Positions 7,891 through 17,395 of a DNA stretch of 64,000 bases are shown here, one piece after another. The stretch lies in assembly GCF_004208415.1 (NCBI RefSeq), contig NZ_CP035758.1, positions 10,664,001 to 10,728,000 on the forward strand, given 5' to 3'. The stretch is from Ktedonosporobacter rubrisoli (GTDB taxonomy: Bacteria; Chloroflexota; Ktedonobacteria; Ktedonobacterales; Ktedonobacteraceae). Each line of letters starts with the position of its first letter. Positions within the stretch are counted from its first letter, which is position 1. The notes under the pieces are model-generated. The model had not been told where the DNA came from, searched no databases, and saw only the letters and a list, made by a program, of their open reading frames with translations. Both the position numbers and the translations under genes were made by a program.

Positions 7891-10800
7891 TCAGTCGATG
7901 CGCGCAAGCCAGGGTCTGGGCTGGAGTGTATGAACGTGTCGCTTGAGCCATGTAGCCCAGGCGGCTTTATCTTTGCCCAGGTCCTCTCCGCTGATAGCTA
8001 TCAGCTCATCATGAGCGTGCTCAGCCAGTAGCGTACGCGCATCATCGAGATAGCTGATCAAAATGTCCACACCCTCGGGAGAAGCGCAGCGAGCCAGGGC
8101 GCGGCCTATAACTACCTCTAGATAAGCAATGCGCTCTTCAAAAAAGTCAGTCTGAAAGGTTGTCGTACTCAGGCCGTGTAATCCGTCTTTGCGATGCAAG
8201 CTCAGGAGCGCAGGGATAGCCAGCGGACTGCCCAGGCGCTCAGCTACATAACAGATAGCATCAACATAATAGAATGTGCCCTTGATACGATCCCGAAAGT
8301 GTTCTGGAGAAGGCTCAAGCAAGGAAACGATACGGGCGAGAACAGGGATAGTGCGTTCGTCACGAGTCATTCCCAACGTATAGAGTAGGTAACATAATTC
8401 GGGCATGGCTCCTTGATCGGGTGGATAACCAGCATGGCGAATCTTCTTCATGCGAGCAGGCAACTGGCCGGAGGCTAACTGCTCCTCGACAGCTTCTAAT
8501 AGACATGCTACACCCACTTGAGAGCCGTACCAGGCCAGGATGCGAGCCAGCAGGAGTTGCCGCTTCCCCTGCGAAGCACTATAGGCCTCCTCAAGGAGAG
8601 GAATAATGCGCGCGCCAGCCGTACAAACTCGCACCAGGAGCATGGGCTCCCGCTGTACATCCGCAAAGTCCATATCGATATAGAAAGGCTCGTCTCCGCT
8701 CAGACTGGCTACAAGATCTGCAAGTTCCTTAGTAGATGGTTCCTCAGTGGAAATGCTACGTGTGAGAATAGCATCGGGCAATACTCCATAGGCAATAAGG
8801 CGTTGCTGGACCTGGCGTATATTGACGTCGCGCAGGGCAACGCCTTGTTGGAGCGCAACGACTGCAGCTACGGCGCATGCTCCACCTAGATTTTGGAGGT
8901 CGGCTTGCATGCGTGTGGCTGAAAGCGCGTCATGGGTGCAAGAGAAGGCTTTGCCCGCAACCAGGATACCATCGAGTCCACTGGGAAGTACGGCGCGATA
9001 CGCAATTTCTGACTCCACGTTTGGCGGGAGCAAGCCCCATAGAACCCAGTCGGCGGCGCTCTTCCCTTTCACATCATAGTTGCTAAAACAAATATTGATC
9101 ACATCGCAGAAACGGCGCAATGTTAGTTGATCTGTCAAAGTGTGGGTAATCTCACCAAGAATATGCCGCGTCTCGCGGGGTGCAATATAGACGCCATGGT
9201 CGTAGGCGCTATCTCGCCGCCGACCGGCGAGGATCGCCCGCGTATAATCATGCACGTTCGAGATGTCAACGGCGCTGGTAAAATTATTGCGCGTCAGGCC
9301 TGGCTGGACGAATTGGGCCAGCGAATACCAGAGCGGTAAGCGATCACGCGCGGAGCCATAGCTAAAGTGCGCTCCGGCGAATGCAGCAACATCGCCATCT
9401 CCTGAAGCATCGATGATCACCCTGGCTCGAACGGCGTAAAGGCCATCTGGTGTTGCGACAATGACCCCACAGACTTTGTTCCCTTGTCGCAAGGCTCCAA
9501 CAACTAACGTACGAAAAAAGATCTCGATGCCGGATCTTATGGCCCAACGCAATAACGCCTGCATACGCACCTCAATATTCCACCGCGCGGCATCCTCCCG
9601 TTCTCCAAAGCGAGCAGCCTCGGCTAAATAATGTGCATCGAGTTGCGCTGTGAAGCCAACGCGCCTGCCATACCAGTAGCTATTGACTCCACCAAGCGTT
9701 CCTGTTCCACCAAGCCCTGTATTCATTTCCAATAAGGCTGTCTTCATACCAGAAGTTGCCGCCTCAACTGCGGCAGGCACGCCACTCGTTCCCCCACCAA
9801 CTACAAGGATGTCAACTTCAGTAAGCAGTGGTAACTCTTCAGCTGCTTCGGCCACACGCTGATAAACGCGGCCACGTTGTGGTTCCCTGGGCTCGTAAAT
9901 ATCGAGAGAACTTGCAGTGTGTTCAGAAGCCGCCTGAGCGCACTGCACCTGGCAGTCTGCAACATCCGGGAGTTGGACGACCTGGATGGCTCGCTCTACC
10001 AGGGAAGCCAGACCTTCCCCAAGCTGGATGGCAGCTAGCGGCTCCAGAAGGAGCTTTCTCTGCTGATCCTCGGCAAGGGCCGCAACTGTACTCAAGATAA
10101 ACAGGTTATTATGGATGGAAGAGATAAAGGCTGCAGTCGGCAAACTACAAGCACCTGACGTGCCCTCTACCATAATGGATGCGTGGGCTGCGCCTGCCGC
10201 TTCCAGTCTCCAGGGAGCAGGTAGCCACAGCTCGGGTGAGCCCTGGGCAAGAGAGGCTTGTGAGAATGCTGGATGCTGATCGAGCAAATAAGCTGCTACG
10301 TCCATAGAAGAGGTGCGCACGTGGGTCTCTAGAGCCATGCGACTCGGTAGATCGCAGTCGGTGAACTCAAGCTGATAAGCACACTCAAGAAACACATGCC
10401 CCTGCCCTGGATAAGCTGGATGGACCGTAACGCGATTATGCAATACCTCCAGCTCTGAAGGTATCTCTAGCTCGCCTGAGAGGCTCGGCGCAACATTAGT
10501 AAACTCAAGCGTACGTCTTGCCTCAATGAAGCTGGAGGATGGACAGCGTAGCAAAGGCTGCCTGCTGAGCCGGGCCAGTGTTCCCCACTCGCTTGCATCA
10601 ACAACGGCCTTGCCCAAAATGACCTGACGGCCGGATTTATTACCAATTACAACTCCACAGAGCTGCTCATTTGCAAAGACAAGGCCACAGGGAAAGCTTG
10701 CATAATAGAGCTCTACACCGGCCTCCAGTAGCTTCTGCTCAAGACCTCTCTTCAGCAAGTCAGGATGAAATATCATCTCATCAGCATTAACTACCATCGA

Positions 10801-11037
10801 TGCCTCCTCAAGCCAGGAGCGCAATATCATAGGCAATCGGGTCGGTACTTTCATCCAGGGGCGTAGGGTAGTCGTGATTTCGTAGCCAGGATACGTGCGC
10901 GGCTCAATAAGCGCAACACGGTACTGAGAACAAGCCAGGGCGTGAGCCAGGGCGACACCAGCACATGAAGCTCCTATAATAATGAGATCAGCAACTTTTT
11001 CAACCGGTAGAGAGGTGGGGCGACTTCGTACAGACAT
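7891..11037 (-). CDS. FAD-dependent oxidoreductase with two Rossmann modules and a repeat-like C-terminus
   Basis: This 1048-aa protein is much longer than a usual FAD oxidoreductase. The first dinucleotide-binding motif is near residues 17-27 (DLIIIGASCAG). The second, near 410-420 (DILVVGGGTSGVPAAVEAA), is followed by GLGGTGTLGGVNSYWYG, typical of the FAD_oxidored (PF12831) family. After about residue 760 the protein becomes helical and repetitive in a HEAT-like way (for example PVLARIVSLLEPSPEHF, IPALLSLHRKDGLHG). The ATG at 11037 is chosen for its AGAGGAGC SD; the frame runs to 11085. It heads the operon that continues with the sugar-binding lipoprotein and two permeases. It may oxidise or cleave an imported glycoside (inference). 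The first module has GASCAG instead of a canonical GxGxxG. Confidence 0.85.
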   Translation of the reverse strand: MSVRSRPTSLPVEKVADLIIIGASCAGVALAHALACSQYRVALIEPRTYPGYEITTTLRPWMKVPTRLPMILRSWLEEASMVVNADEMIFHPDLLKRGLEQKLLEAGVELYYASFPCGLVFANEQLCGVVIGNKSGRQVILGKAVVDASEWGTLARLSRQPLLRCPSSSFIEARRTLEFTNVAPSLSGELEIPSELEVLHNRVTVHPAYPGQGHVFLECAYQLEFTDCDLPSRMALETHVRTSSMDVAAYLLDQHPAFSQASLAQGSPELWLPAPWRLEAAGAAHASIMVEGTSGACSLPTAAFISSIHNNLFILSTVAALAEDQQRKLLLEPLAAIQLGEGLASLVERAIQVVQLPDVADCQVQCAQAASEHTASSLDIYEPREPQRGRVYQRVAEAAEELPLLTEVDILVVGGGTSGVPAAVEAATSGMKTALLEMNTGLGGTGTLGGVNSYWYGRRVGFTAQLDAHYLAEAARFGEREDAARWNIEVRMQALLRWAIRSGIEIFFRTLVVGALRQGNKVCGVIVATPDGLYAVRARVIIDASGDGDVAAFAGAHFSYGSARDRLPLWYSLAQFVQPGLTRNNFTSAVDISNVHDYTRAILAGRRRDSAYDHGVYIAPRETRHILGEITHTLTDQLTLRRFCDVINICFSNYDVKGKSAADWVLWGLLPPNVESEIAYRAVLPSGLDGILVAGKAFSCTHDALSATRMQADLQNLGGACAVAAVVALQQGVALRDVNIRQVQQRLIAYGVLPDAILTRSISTEEPSTKELADLVASLSGDEPFYIDMDFADVQREPMLLVRVCTAGARIIPLLEEAYSASQGKRQLLLARILAWYGSQVGVACLLEAVEEQLASGQLPARMKKIRHAGYPPDQGAMPELCYLLYTLGMTRDERTIPVLARIVSLLEPSPEHFRDRIKGTFYYVDAICYVAERLGSPLAIPALLSLHRKDGLHGLSTTTFQTDFFEERIAYLEVVIGRALARCASPEGVDILISYLDDARTLLAEHAHDELIAISGEDLGKDKAAWATWLKRHVHTLQPRPWLARID

Positions 11038-11143
11038 ACAACAAGCTCCTCTTGACCTGATGTTGCTGCTATCCTGACGAGCCAACGCAGTATCCCTGCT
11101 AGCAGCACGAGCACGGACTTGCTAAGACAAGGTAAAATACTTT

Positions 11144-11212
11144 CTAGAACGTTCTACTAGAACGTTCCAAGTGATTGATATTAATGTTAATATAGAGATG
11201 AAAAAGTGTCAA
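11144..11212 (-). promoter_or_regulatory. Promoter and twin LacI-type operators of the FAD/ABC operon
   Basis: On the minus strand TTGACA (11212-11207) and TAACAT (11189-11184) are 17 bases apart, placing the transcription start near 11177. Just downstream are two identical 11-base copies of CTAGAACGTTC (11144-11154 and 11157-11167), 13 bp apart. Each contains the perfect palindrome GAACGTTC with a central CG, as LacI-family operators have. Repressor bound there would block the FAD/ABC operon and could also affect the divergent lacI gene. Confidence 0.7.
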
Positions 11213-11280
11213 GCTTCTCTTGCTTAGAAAAGCTTAGAAGAGCACTTAGAGCAAGCAAACTGTAAGAGGGAAGAAAAGCC

Positions 11281-12318
11281 ATGCGGGTCACAATTGAAGA
11301 TGTGGCGAGAGCAGCGGGAGTTAGCCGCTCAACTGTCTCGCTGGTATTACGCGGGAGTACAGAAGTGGCCGAAGAGACGCGCAAACGTGTGCGCGAGGTG
11401 ATGACCCAATTAGGGTACCAGCACAACCGCCTTGCCGCAAGTTTGAGGAGTAAGCACTCCTATATTTTAGGGCTGGTTGTAAGTGACATTTCTTATCCGC
11501 CATATGGACAAATAGCAGTAGGGGTCGAAGCTGCCATCGAAGATGCAGGTTATAGCCTGATCGTTGCGAATTCGCACGAGAATGTGGAACGAGAGCAGCG
11601 CCATATTAATATGCTGCGCCAGTATAGCATTGATGGCCTCTGTCTGAATCCCGTCAACCTATCGCTAGAAGGTGTTGCCCATCTACAAGCATTGCAAAAA
11701 AGCGGCTTTCCGCTAGTAACGCTCTATCGTGAAGTAGAGGGACTTGAAGCAGATTTCTGTGGCACTGATGTGTATAGGGCGACACGCCAACTTGTAAGCT
11801 ATTTGGCCGGCGAGCTGGGGCATCGCCGCATCGCTATACTCAGTGGTAGGCTCTCCAATACAACTAATCCATTACGTATTCAAGGCTGGCGCGACGAATT
11901 GTGCATGCGCAATCTACCTGCTGATGACGACTTGCTGGTAATTTGTTCGGGAAGTACCAATGGAGATGAGGCAGGTGTACAGGAGCTGCTTGCGCGCAAT
12001 ATCCCTTTTACCGCTGTTATTTGTGTAAACGACTATATAGCTTTATGCGCGATGCGAATGTTGCCACTAGCTGGTAAACGCGTACCGGAAGATATCTCGA
12101 TTGCCAGTATGGGAGGCTTTTCACAACTCTCGACGCCCGGTAAATCGCTGACGGCAATCACTGAAGATTATTATGCCATAGGTCGAGAGGCGGGGAAGCT
12201 TCTGCTACAACGGATTACTGGTACACTGAGGGGCGGGCCCGAGCGACGTATTCTCCCCACCAGATTATATGCTGGGCAAACGACAGGGGCACCAGTGCAG
12301 ACAGAGATAAAAAGTTGA
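11281..12318 (+). CDS. LacI-family transcriptional regulator
   Basis: This 345-aa protein begins with the LacI DNA-binding headpiece (TIEDVARAAGVSRSTVSLVL, with hinge helix NRLAASLRSK near residues 50-60). It then has the two-lobed periplasmic-binding-protein-like effector domain (IAILSGR; ICVNDYIALCAMRMLP; SIASMGGF). It is divergent from the FAD oxidoreductase/sugar ABC operon and shares its promoter region, which holds two GAACGTTC palindromes. It is therefore the likely repressor of that operon, released by the imported sugar or a derivative. The ATG follows GAGGGAAGA, an acceptable SD. Confidence 0.92.
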   Translation: MRVTIEDVARAAGVSRSTVSLVLRGSTEVAEETRKRVREVMTQLGYQHNRLAASLRSKHSYILGLVVSDISYPPYGQIAVGVEAAIEDAGYSLIVANSHENVEREQRHINMLRQYSIDGLCLNPVNLSLEGVAHLQALQKSGFPLVTLYREVEGLEADFCGTDVYRATRQLVSYLAGELGHRRIAILSGRLSNTTNPLRIQGWRDELCMRNLPADDDLLVICSGSTNGDEAGVQELLARNIPFTAVICVNDYIALCAMRMLPLAGKRVPEDISIASMGGFSQLSTPGKSLTAITEDYYAIGREAGKLLLQRITGTLRGGPERRILPTRLYAGQTTGAPVQTEIKS

Positions 12319-12469
12319 AGCCAGCTGCCTGTACAAATGCTGCCTAAAAACAGCTTGCGGTCCATCTTGAGCGTGTCTTTCCCCTGCCCCGAGAGTCCAT
12401 GAATTTGTGGAAAAATGAAACCCTAAAAACAGCCTTGGGACAGCTAGGCAATTAACCACGGCACAGAAG

Positions 12470-12820
12470 GTGGAACTGGCGCATCAACCGTGTCAGCCCA
12501 ACGGTCCCTACGCGAAAAGCCAGGTCGCACGTGCACTGGATATAGCACGCAGTACCCTCTATCTGCGTGGGAAGCAGGCAAAAAAAGACAAGCAGGTCGC
12601 CATTGTTCTTGAAACCTGGCACGAAGCCGATGATACTCTGGGGCATCGCAAGCTCGCGGACTTGCTCTCGATGGGGAAAAATCGGATCAAGCGGATGATG
12701 AAGAAATATGGTTTGGCCGCGCGACGCAAGCTGAAAAAATACGTCTCTCCAGGAAAAGCAAGCAGAAGAGAGATGCCGGGTCTGCCTAAAAAGGTTATAA
12801 CACGTGCCGCGCTTCTTTGA
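12470..12820 (+). pseudogene. IS3-family transposase fragment (OrfB N-terminus)
   Basis: About 116 codons remain. The N-terminal helix-turn-helix (VARALDIARSTLYLR) and the following helical segment (TLGHRKLADLLSMGKNRIKR, then MMKKYGLAARRKLKKY) are typical of IS3-group OrfB. The DDE catalytic domain is missing and the frame ends at 12818-12820. The upstream 12319-12469 is non-coding and holds a short repeat, CCTAAAAACAGC (near 12343 and 12422). This is a decayed insertion element. Confidence 0.6.
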
Positions 12821-12827
12821 AGCAGCA

Positions 12828-13140
12828 TTGAGCGAATATGGTTGGCAGTGGGCCAGGATGCTCGTGAGGGAGCGATCCTGGTTCCGGGAGAAGAGAGGGG
12901 AACAGTCATCTTGTGCATCATGGGTCTGCTGCGAGAGCACCATTTTCAGAATGGCTACCGTGTGCTTTACTGACAAGAAGCCTGCTGGATCGTCTTCGAC
13001 ATTGATGGCACGCCGGAAGCGGCGTTCCCTTGCCTCAAGTCGAAGATTGCAATCAGCGTGTGTTGCAACCCTGGGTTTCCCCCCACGCGAAAGGTAATTT
13101 TGAAGGACCAGTCTTCTTCCCGCTGGGAGAACCATCTGGT
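12828..13140 (+). pseudogene. Degenerate transposase fragment of a second kind
   Basis: Frame 12839-12970 reads EGAILVPGEERGTVILCIMG then LLREHHFQNGYRVLY before a stop. The next frame continues WIVFDIDGTPEAAFPCLKSK. Together these resemble, from memory, the start of the catalytic region of a transposase group common in Ktedonobacteria (VFDVDGTRQAA-type motif). It is broken by at least one frameshift and has no clear ends. The assignment is a recollection of the motif, not a database result. Confidence 0.35.
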
Positions 13141-13147
13141 CTCAAGC

Positions 13148-13456
13148 TTATTCCTCCCTCTCTTCACGTTCGCGCCAAAAGCCCATCTCTTGAGAGATGA
13201 AATAGTTTGTAATATGTGCAAACAATTGCTCGATAAAATCGGCGTCCAATTGCTGCTCTCTTGCCCATAATCTCCGGCTTTCGATCATAAGCGCTAATCG
13301 TTCGGGAGCTTTGACACTCATCGGGCTTGTCTTGTAGTGAGAAGCAGCTTTTACATATATGGCACGTTGGGCTAAGAGCGCCACCATCTGTTGATCAAGG
13401 AGATCAATGGCGTCGCGGATATCCTGGAGTGATGCACACTCTTCTGGTCGTTTCAT
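13148..13456 (-). CDS. Chorismate mutase type II / isochorismate pyruvate lyase-like protein
   Basis: This 102-aa all-helical protein matches the AroQ/PchB fold. It has CASLQDIRDAIDLLDQQMVA with the active-site Arg, then LLAQRAIYVKAASHYK, then a short loop and helix (APERLALMIESRRLWAREQQ) and the closing helix LFAHITNYFISQEMGFW. PchB-like proteins convert isochorismate to salicylate and pyruvate or rearrange chorismate to prephenate. The sequence alone does not say which, but the CASLQDIR opening is PchB-like. Its 5' end overlaps a Tc-toxin remnant on the same strand. It could supply an aromatic building block, but no salicylate synthase is nearby. The SD is weak. Confidence 0.8.
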   Translation of the reverse strand: MKRPEECASLQDIRDAIDLLDQQMVALLAQRAIYVKAASHYKTSPMSVKAPERLALMIESRRLWAREQQLDADFIEQLFAHITNYFISQEMGFWREREEREE

Positions 13457-13838
13457 ATTCTTTCTCGGCTTTCTCTACTTTACTGAGAACGCGTGGCATC
13501 TGCCTCTGCTCTAATTGCCGACTTTGCGCATCTGTATGGTCGGAAAGAAATGTGAACCAGGCCCCTGAAAAAACCTGCCTGAAATTGAGATAATAGGCGC
13601 CTGTGGAGCTTTGTAATGCCGATAAGCGTTGCACGCTTTCCGTGAAAGTTTGTCCGCCGTCGAGCGCGGTATAATTGAGTTGAATAATGACGTCGGACAG
13701 ACTGGCAAAATCGAAGCGCTTCGTCGTCCTGGGAAGGGAAAGTCTCCAGCTCGAAATTGCCCCTGTGCCTTCAGAAGGGAGGTAACGTTCGTCTCTGAAG
13801 CTCAGCTCAAACAGACCACTATCATTGATTCCTCTGGA
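13404..13838 (-). pseudogene. C-terminal remnant of a Tc-toxin (TcA/TcB-like) protein
   Basis: Reading the minus strand from a stop at 13841-13839 gives an open stretch of about 145 codons. It contains GLFELSFRDERYLPSEGTGA then ISSWRLSLP and FDFASLSDVIIQLNYTALDG. These are the hallmark C-terminal segments of insecticidal toxin complex A-type proteins (FRDERYLPFEG, then the SDVILxLxYTAxxGG motif). The N-terminal thousands of residues are missing and no upstream frame (13842-14074) continues it, so it is a fragment. It ends at 13404, overlapping the start of the chorismate-mutase-like gene. Confidence 0.6.
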
Positions 13839-14074
13839 TCAGGAACACTCTCAGGGGAAGCGTGGCGTACGTTCTCGCTGAGGCAATGTCCAGCATGTTC
13901 CTTTAAGATATCTCTTATCTTCTCATGCAGAAACTCTTATAATATCAAAGCTTCTTTTGGGAGTATACCTGGCAAGAAATGGTATTGTCAAATTATAAAA
14001 TAGAAAAGGGCGAAAGTATAATAATGATGAAGTAGAGCGTACTCATCCCAAGGAGCCCGCGATACTTGCGCATT

Positions 14075-17000
14075 TCAGATACCTCTCGCTTGGAGATAGT
14101 GTTGGGCACTTTCTAGAGCATGTCGCCAGCAGGCATAGACTTTCCTTTCCTGCTCTGGTTCTGCGCCCAGGAGACGATTGAGGTGCATATGAACAAGACT
14201 CATCAGTATAGAAGATTCTGATCCCCACAATCGATCGCTCTCGACCAAGGTGCGTATTCGTTGTGCAGCCTGTCGAACCACAGGCGCTTGTCCACCGATA
14301 ATAGCTTGTAAGAGAGCCTTTTGTCTTTTTACATCAATATCTTGATGAATTTCCTCCTGAAGCAGGAGGCTAAGCAAACTTTTCCTGAGGGGCCGAAAGA
14401 TCTCACGGTACTCATACTGAGTAGTATACGCCTGGGTAAAGTTGAGTCGCTCTAAAGCGCTGAAGCCCCAGGATGCCAAAAACTGATCAAGACTAAACAC
14501 TGCTACGACAAATGGGTCCAGTGTGATATGTTGCGAGTATCGTCCAGCGATGATATCGCTCACTACCTGGCTATTGGCAGAAAATAAGCGCTCTATCGTA
14601 TCGATGGCTTCGGGGCCACCATAGCGAGCCGTCTCACGGTCATACCCCTCAATGTTCAGGTGGTGGATAAGACCGTGTTCTACCAAGTTCCGTCCCCAGG
14701 CAAGGGTTGTAATCAGAAGTTGATCACATGTCTGAGCGTTGGTTGCGTGGAAGCGTAGGCGCAGATGTGGCTGAGGATCAGTGTAGCGAATAAAAAACCA
14801 GTCACTGATGAGTCCCTGCGCCCCTAATTTGTGAACTATCTCTCGCAGGGGACCTGCGATGATTTCATTCTGGCGTTTCGAGCCCGAATACAATTTAAGA
14901 TAGGTCCATTCCTGGCCAGGTAATATATGGAGCTCGCGCGCATTGAGGGCTCGCGGTGGATAGCGATACTGTCCTCTCATCTCCTTGAAGTTCATCATTT
15001 CCGCCGAAATTTGGCCTTTCCTCTGGAGTATGAGCGGAACTATCAACTCTGAAGCGTAGGGCTCATTTTTTGTGTCACGCAACCAGAAGTGCTCAAAAGC
15101 CGGAAGCATCTCCTGGAGGCAGACCCCTTCATCACTCCTGGCTTGCTTGAGCGCTCGGTGGAGTTCTGCTAAGAAGCAGGGGTGTTCAAGATCCAGAAGC
15201 AAGCGCTGATCAACGTCAACCAGATATACATAACGAGGAACGCGCCATTTTTTACGCCATTGCTGGATGCGACAAAACCACTGAGTCTCCTCATCTTCGG
15301 CGTCGTTCTCCGCGACATCTGAGCTATATAGCCGCCACTGCGCAGGGCTAAGCACAACCTTCTTTTGTACAACGCGTGGTAAGAAGGGCGACATACGTAA
15401 TGCCCCCCACTCAAAGCCAAGGAGCGGCGGACGGCCATCTTGTGATACGTCTAGAAGAAAACGACAAAGGGGAGGAGCGCGCAGAACATTATGTGCATGA
15501 CCCTGACAGATAATTACTTTCTTGCCAAGGCGCAGCGAACGAAGATAAAAGCGACAGTCAGAAATACCAACAACCAGATCACTTAAATGAATGACATGTT
15601 CTTGCTCAAGAAAAGGCATAGTATTGACTGCAATCTCGTAGGAACGCAAAAGAGGGCGCACAAACATATTCATATCGTGCCCTACAGGAAAAATATAGTT
15701 GAGTTCGGCGAAGATGGCATCAGGGGAGAGTTGTTCTTCTTGCTGGTTATATTTCCTCAGACAAGCCATACTTTTCTCATTAAACAGATGAAGGAAGCGA
15801 CCAAAGGTTCTTCCTCCCTGGTATATGTTGTTTATCAGCAGACGCCAGTCCCCGTTATCTATAGCCTCTCGTGAACAAGCCTGCACTGTGCAGTAAATAT
15901 CTAAAACCTCATAAGGATGAAGCGTCGATTCTGACGGAGCAAGTTGCGAAAGGATGTGCTCGTTCAGTTCCACCTCAAGCGCGCCCTCGTTGATGGCGCT
16001 TGCCAGCCATGCTGTGAGGATAGCATTCCTCTTCTTTGCCTGCGATGGGGAGAGCCCCTGCCAGCAGTATTTGCCCTGCTCCTCATGATAGGAAGAAGGA
16101 ATGCCAGGGCCAGTTTCCTCATTGAGCAGATCCAGTACAGGTATTTCAGTACCCACTCCATAGCGCTCTAGAAAGAGTGTGCGATATTGCTGAAGCGGGG
16201 AGATCGGGTATGCGCTATTTGCCAGACGTAACAGAGTCTCAGCCGCCTGAGCTGCCGCCGCCCCAATAGCTTTGTTGAGATAAGGCTCTTTTACGTTGAG
16301 CGCTGTATCGAGTTGATATATCGGTGCAATGCCTTTGGGGAGTTGTTTTTGTTGTGCTACCAACTGCTGAAATTGCAAACTTGCTTCCCCAAGAACAGCA
16401 CGGTCTAGCTCTGCCATACTGGCCAAAACTGCTTCAAGCGCTTCCCGCAAAGGTCTCGCCCCTGATAGAGAGGAAAGACGTTCCAGAACATAGCGCGCAG
16501 GATAGGGATGTGTCAGTGGTGGCTTTAGGTCCGTAATGAGGAATGAATGTGCGAGAAGCTGGCGCAGGATACGCTGCATTTGCTCCTCATTCAATTGAGG
16601 GAATGCCAAAGACAGCTCTCTGCAGAGTTGTTGATAAGGGATGAGGTGAGTAGCGTGTTCCAAAATATAGCTTACGGCTGGATTCATCTGTAACGCAATC
16701 GAGTGAAGTTGCTCTTTTTCATTCCCTTTGGCAAAAGAAAGAATAGCTCGTGACCCAACGATGTGCACAGCCTGATTGACTACCACACGAAGCTGCTGCA
16801 TATACTCCTGAGTCTGTTCTATTTGCTCAACAAACTCGATCAGCCATTTCATATCCGGCCTGGTGAAGGTGCGTTCCAACTGAGGGTTTGCCAATTGTGC
16901 CGTGCTTTCGTCGGCAAAACGCCCCATAGCTACTCCGGCAAACAACCCGAAGGGAGTAGGTCGCGTGCTCATGCGCACAAGGTAACGCAAAACACTTGCG

Positions 17001-17395
17001 TAGGTCCGCTGTACACGGCGAGAAGAAGGCGCAGCGCTTTGGAGATGTGCCAGGCTCTCAAAGAGAGAAGGGCTGGCAACCAGTAATGCCTGCTCGATTC
17101 TTGATTGTGTGAGCAAATGGCTGATCTCATTGTATGTCTGCTGGCGTGCAGCTTCCAGGTTCTTGCCCAATTCTCCGTGATTCGTATCAGCCCCGGCAAG
17201 CTCCTGAGAAGTGAGGCGCTGATACGTACAAAGGGAGAGAGTAGGGGCGCGTAGCATAAAAAAGTCCATGGGTCTATAGAGAGGTACCTGTTCTTCTTGG
17301 GGAGGCTGTTTATTGTTGAAGCGTTCCATTTTTTTTGCTTTCTGCTGCTCTGGCACCATTTTCTTGCTAGTCGTTGCAGGATGACATGACTTCAC
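14075..17395 (-). CDS. Full-length lanthipeptide dehydratase (LanB), class I type
   Basis: This 1106-aa protein carries both domains of LanB. The N-terminal glutamylation domain (about residues 40-780) includes VLRYLVRMSTRPTPFGLFAG. The C-terminal SpaB_C elimination domain (about 820-1100) includes WTYLKLYSGSKRQNEIIAGP and FFIRYTDPQPHLRLRFHATN. The family uses glutamyl-tRNA to glutamylate Ser/Thr and then eliminates glutamate, giving Dha/Dhb. Fused domains are typical of class I lanthipeptide and goadsporin-type pathways; thiopeptide pathways usually split them. Its start (GTG at 17395) overlaps the stop of the SagB gene by four bases, so they are translationally coupled. It is the last gene of the thiazole RiPP operon. 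Confidence 0.92.
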   Translation of the reverse strand: MKSCHPATTSKKMVPEQQKAKKMERFNNKQPPQEEQVPLYRPMDFFMLRAPTLSLCTYQRLTSQELAGADTNHGELGKNLEAARQQTYNEISHLLTQSRIEQALLVASPSLFESLAHLQSAAPSSRRVQRTYASVLRYLVRMSTRPTPFGLFAGVAMGRFADESTAQLANPQLERTFTRPDMKWLIEFVEQIEQTQEYMQQLRVVVNQAVHIVGSRAILSFAKGNEKEQLHSIALQMNPAVSYILEHATHLIPYQQLCRELSLAFPQLNEEQMQRILRQLLAHSFLITDLKPPLTHPYPARYVLERLSSLSGARPLREALEAVLASMAELDRAVLGEASLQFQQLVAQQKQLPKGIAPIYQLDTALNVKEPYLNKAIGAAAAQAAETLLRLANSAYPISPLQQYRTLFLERYGVGTEIPVLDLLNEETGPGIPSSYHEEQGKYCWQGLSPSQAKKRNAILTAWLASAINEGALEVELNEHILSQLAPSESTLHPYEVLDIYCTVQACSREAIDNGDWRLLINNIYQGGRTFGRFLHLFNEKSMACLRKYNQQEEQLSPDAIFAELNYIFPVGHDMNMFVRPLLRSYEIAVNTMPFLEQEHVIHLSDLVVGISDCRFYLRSLRLGKKVIICQGHAHNVLRAPPLCRFLLDVSQDGRPPLLGFEWGALRMSPFLPRVVQKKVVLSPAQWRLYSSDVAENDAEDEETQWFCRIQQWRKKWRVPRYVYLVDVDQRLLLDLEHPCFLAELHRALKQARSDEGVCLQEMLPAFEHFWLRDTKNEPYASELIVPLILQRKGQISAEMMNFKEMRGQYRYPPRALNARELHILPGQEWTYLKLYSGSKRQNEIIAGPLREIVHKLGAQGLISDWFFIRYTDPQPHLRLRFHATNAQTCDQLLITTLAWGRNLVEHGLIHHLNIEGYDRETARYGGPEAIDTIERLFSANSQVVSDIIAGRYSQHITLDPFVVAVFSLDQFLASWGFSALERLNFTQAYTTQYEYREIFRPLRKSLLSLLLQEEIHQDIDVKRQKALLQAIIGGQAPVVRQAAQRIRTLVESDRLWGSESSILMSLVHMHLNRLLGAEPEQERKVYACWRHALESAQHYLQARGI

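Noticed and set aside
12452..13135. Long minus-strand frame over the transposase fragments
   Set aside because: It overlaps both plus-strand transposase fragments and has no SD or recognised motif. Shadow ORF.
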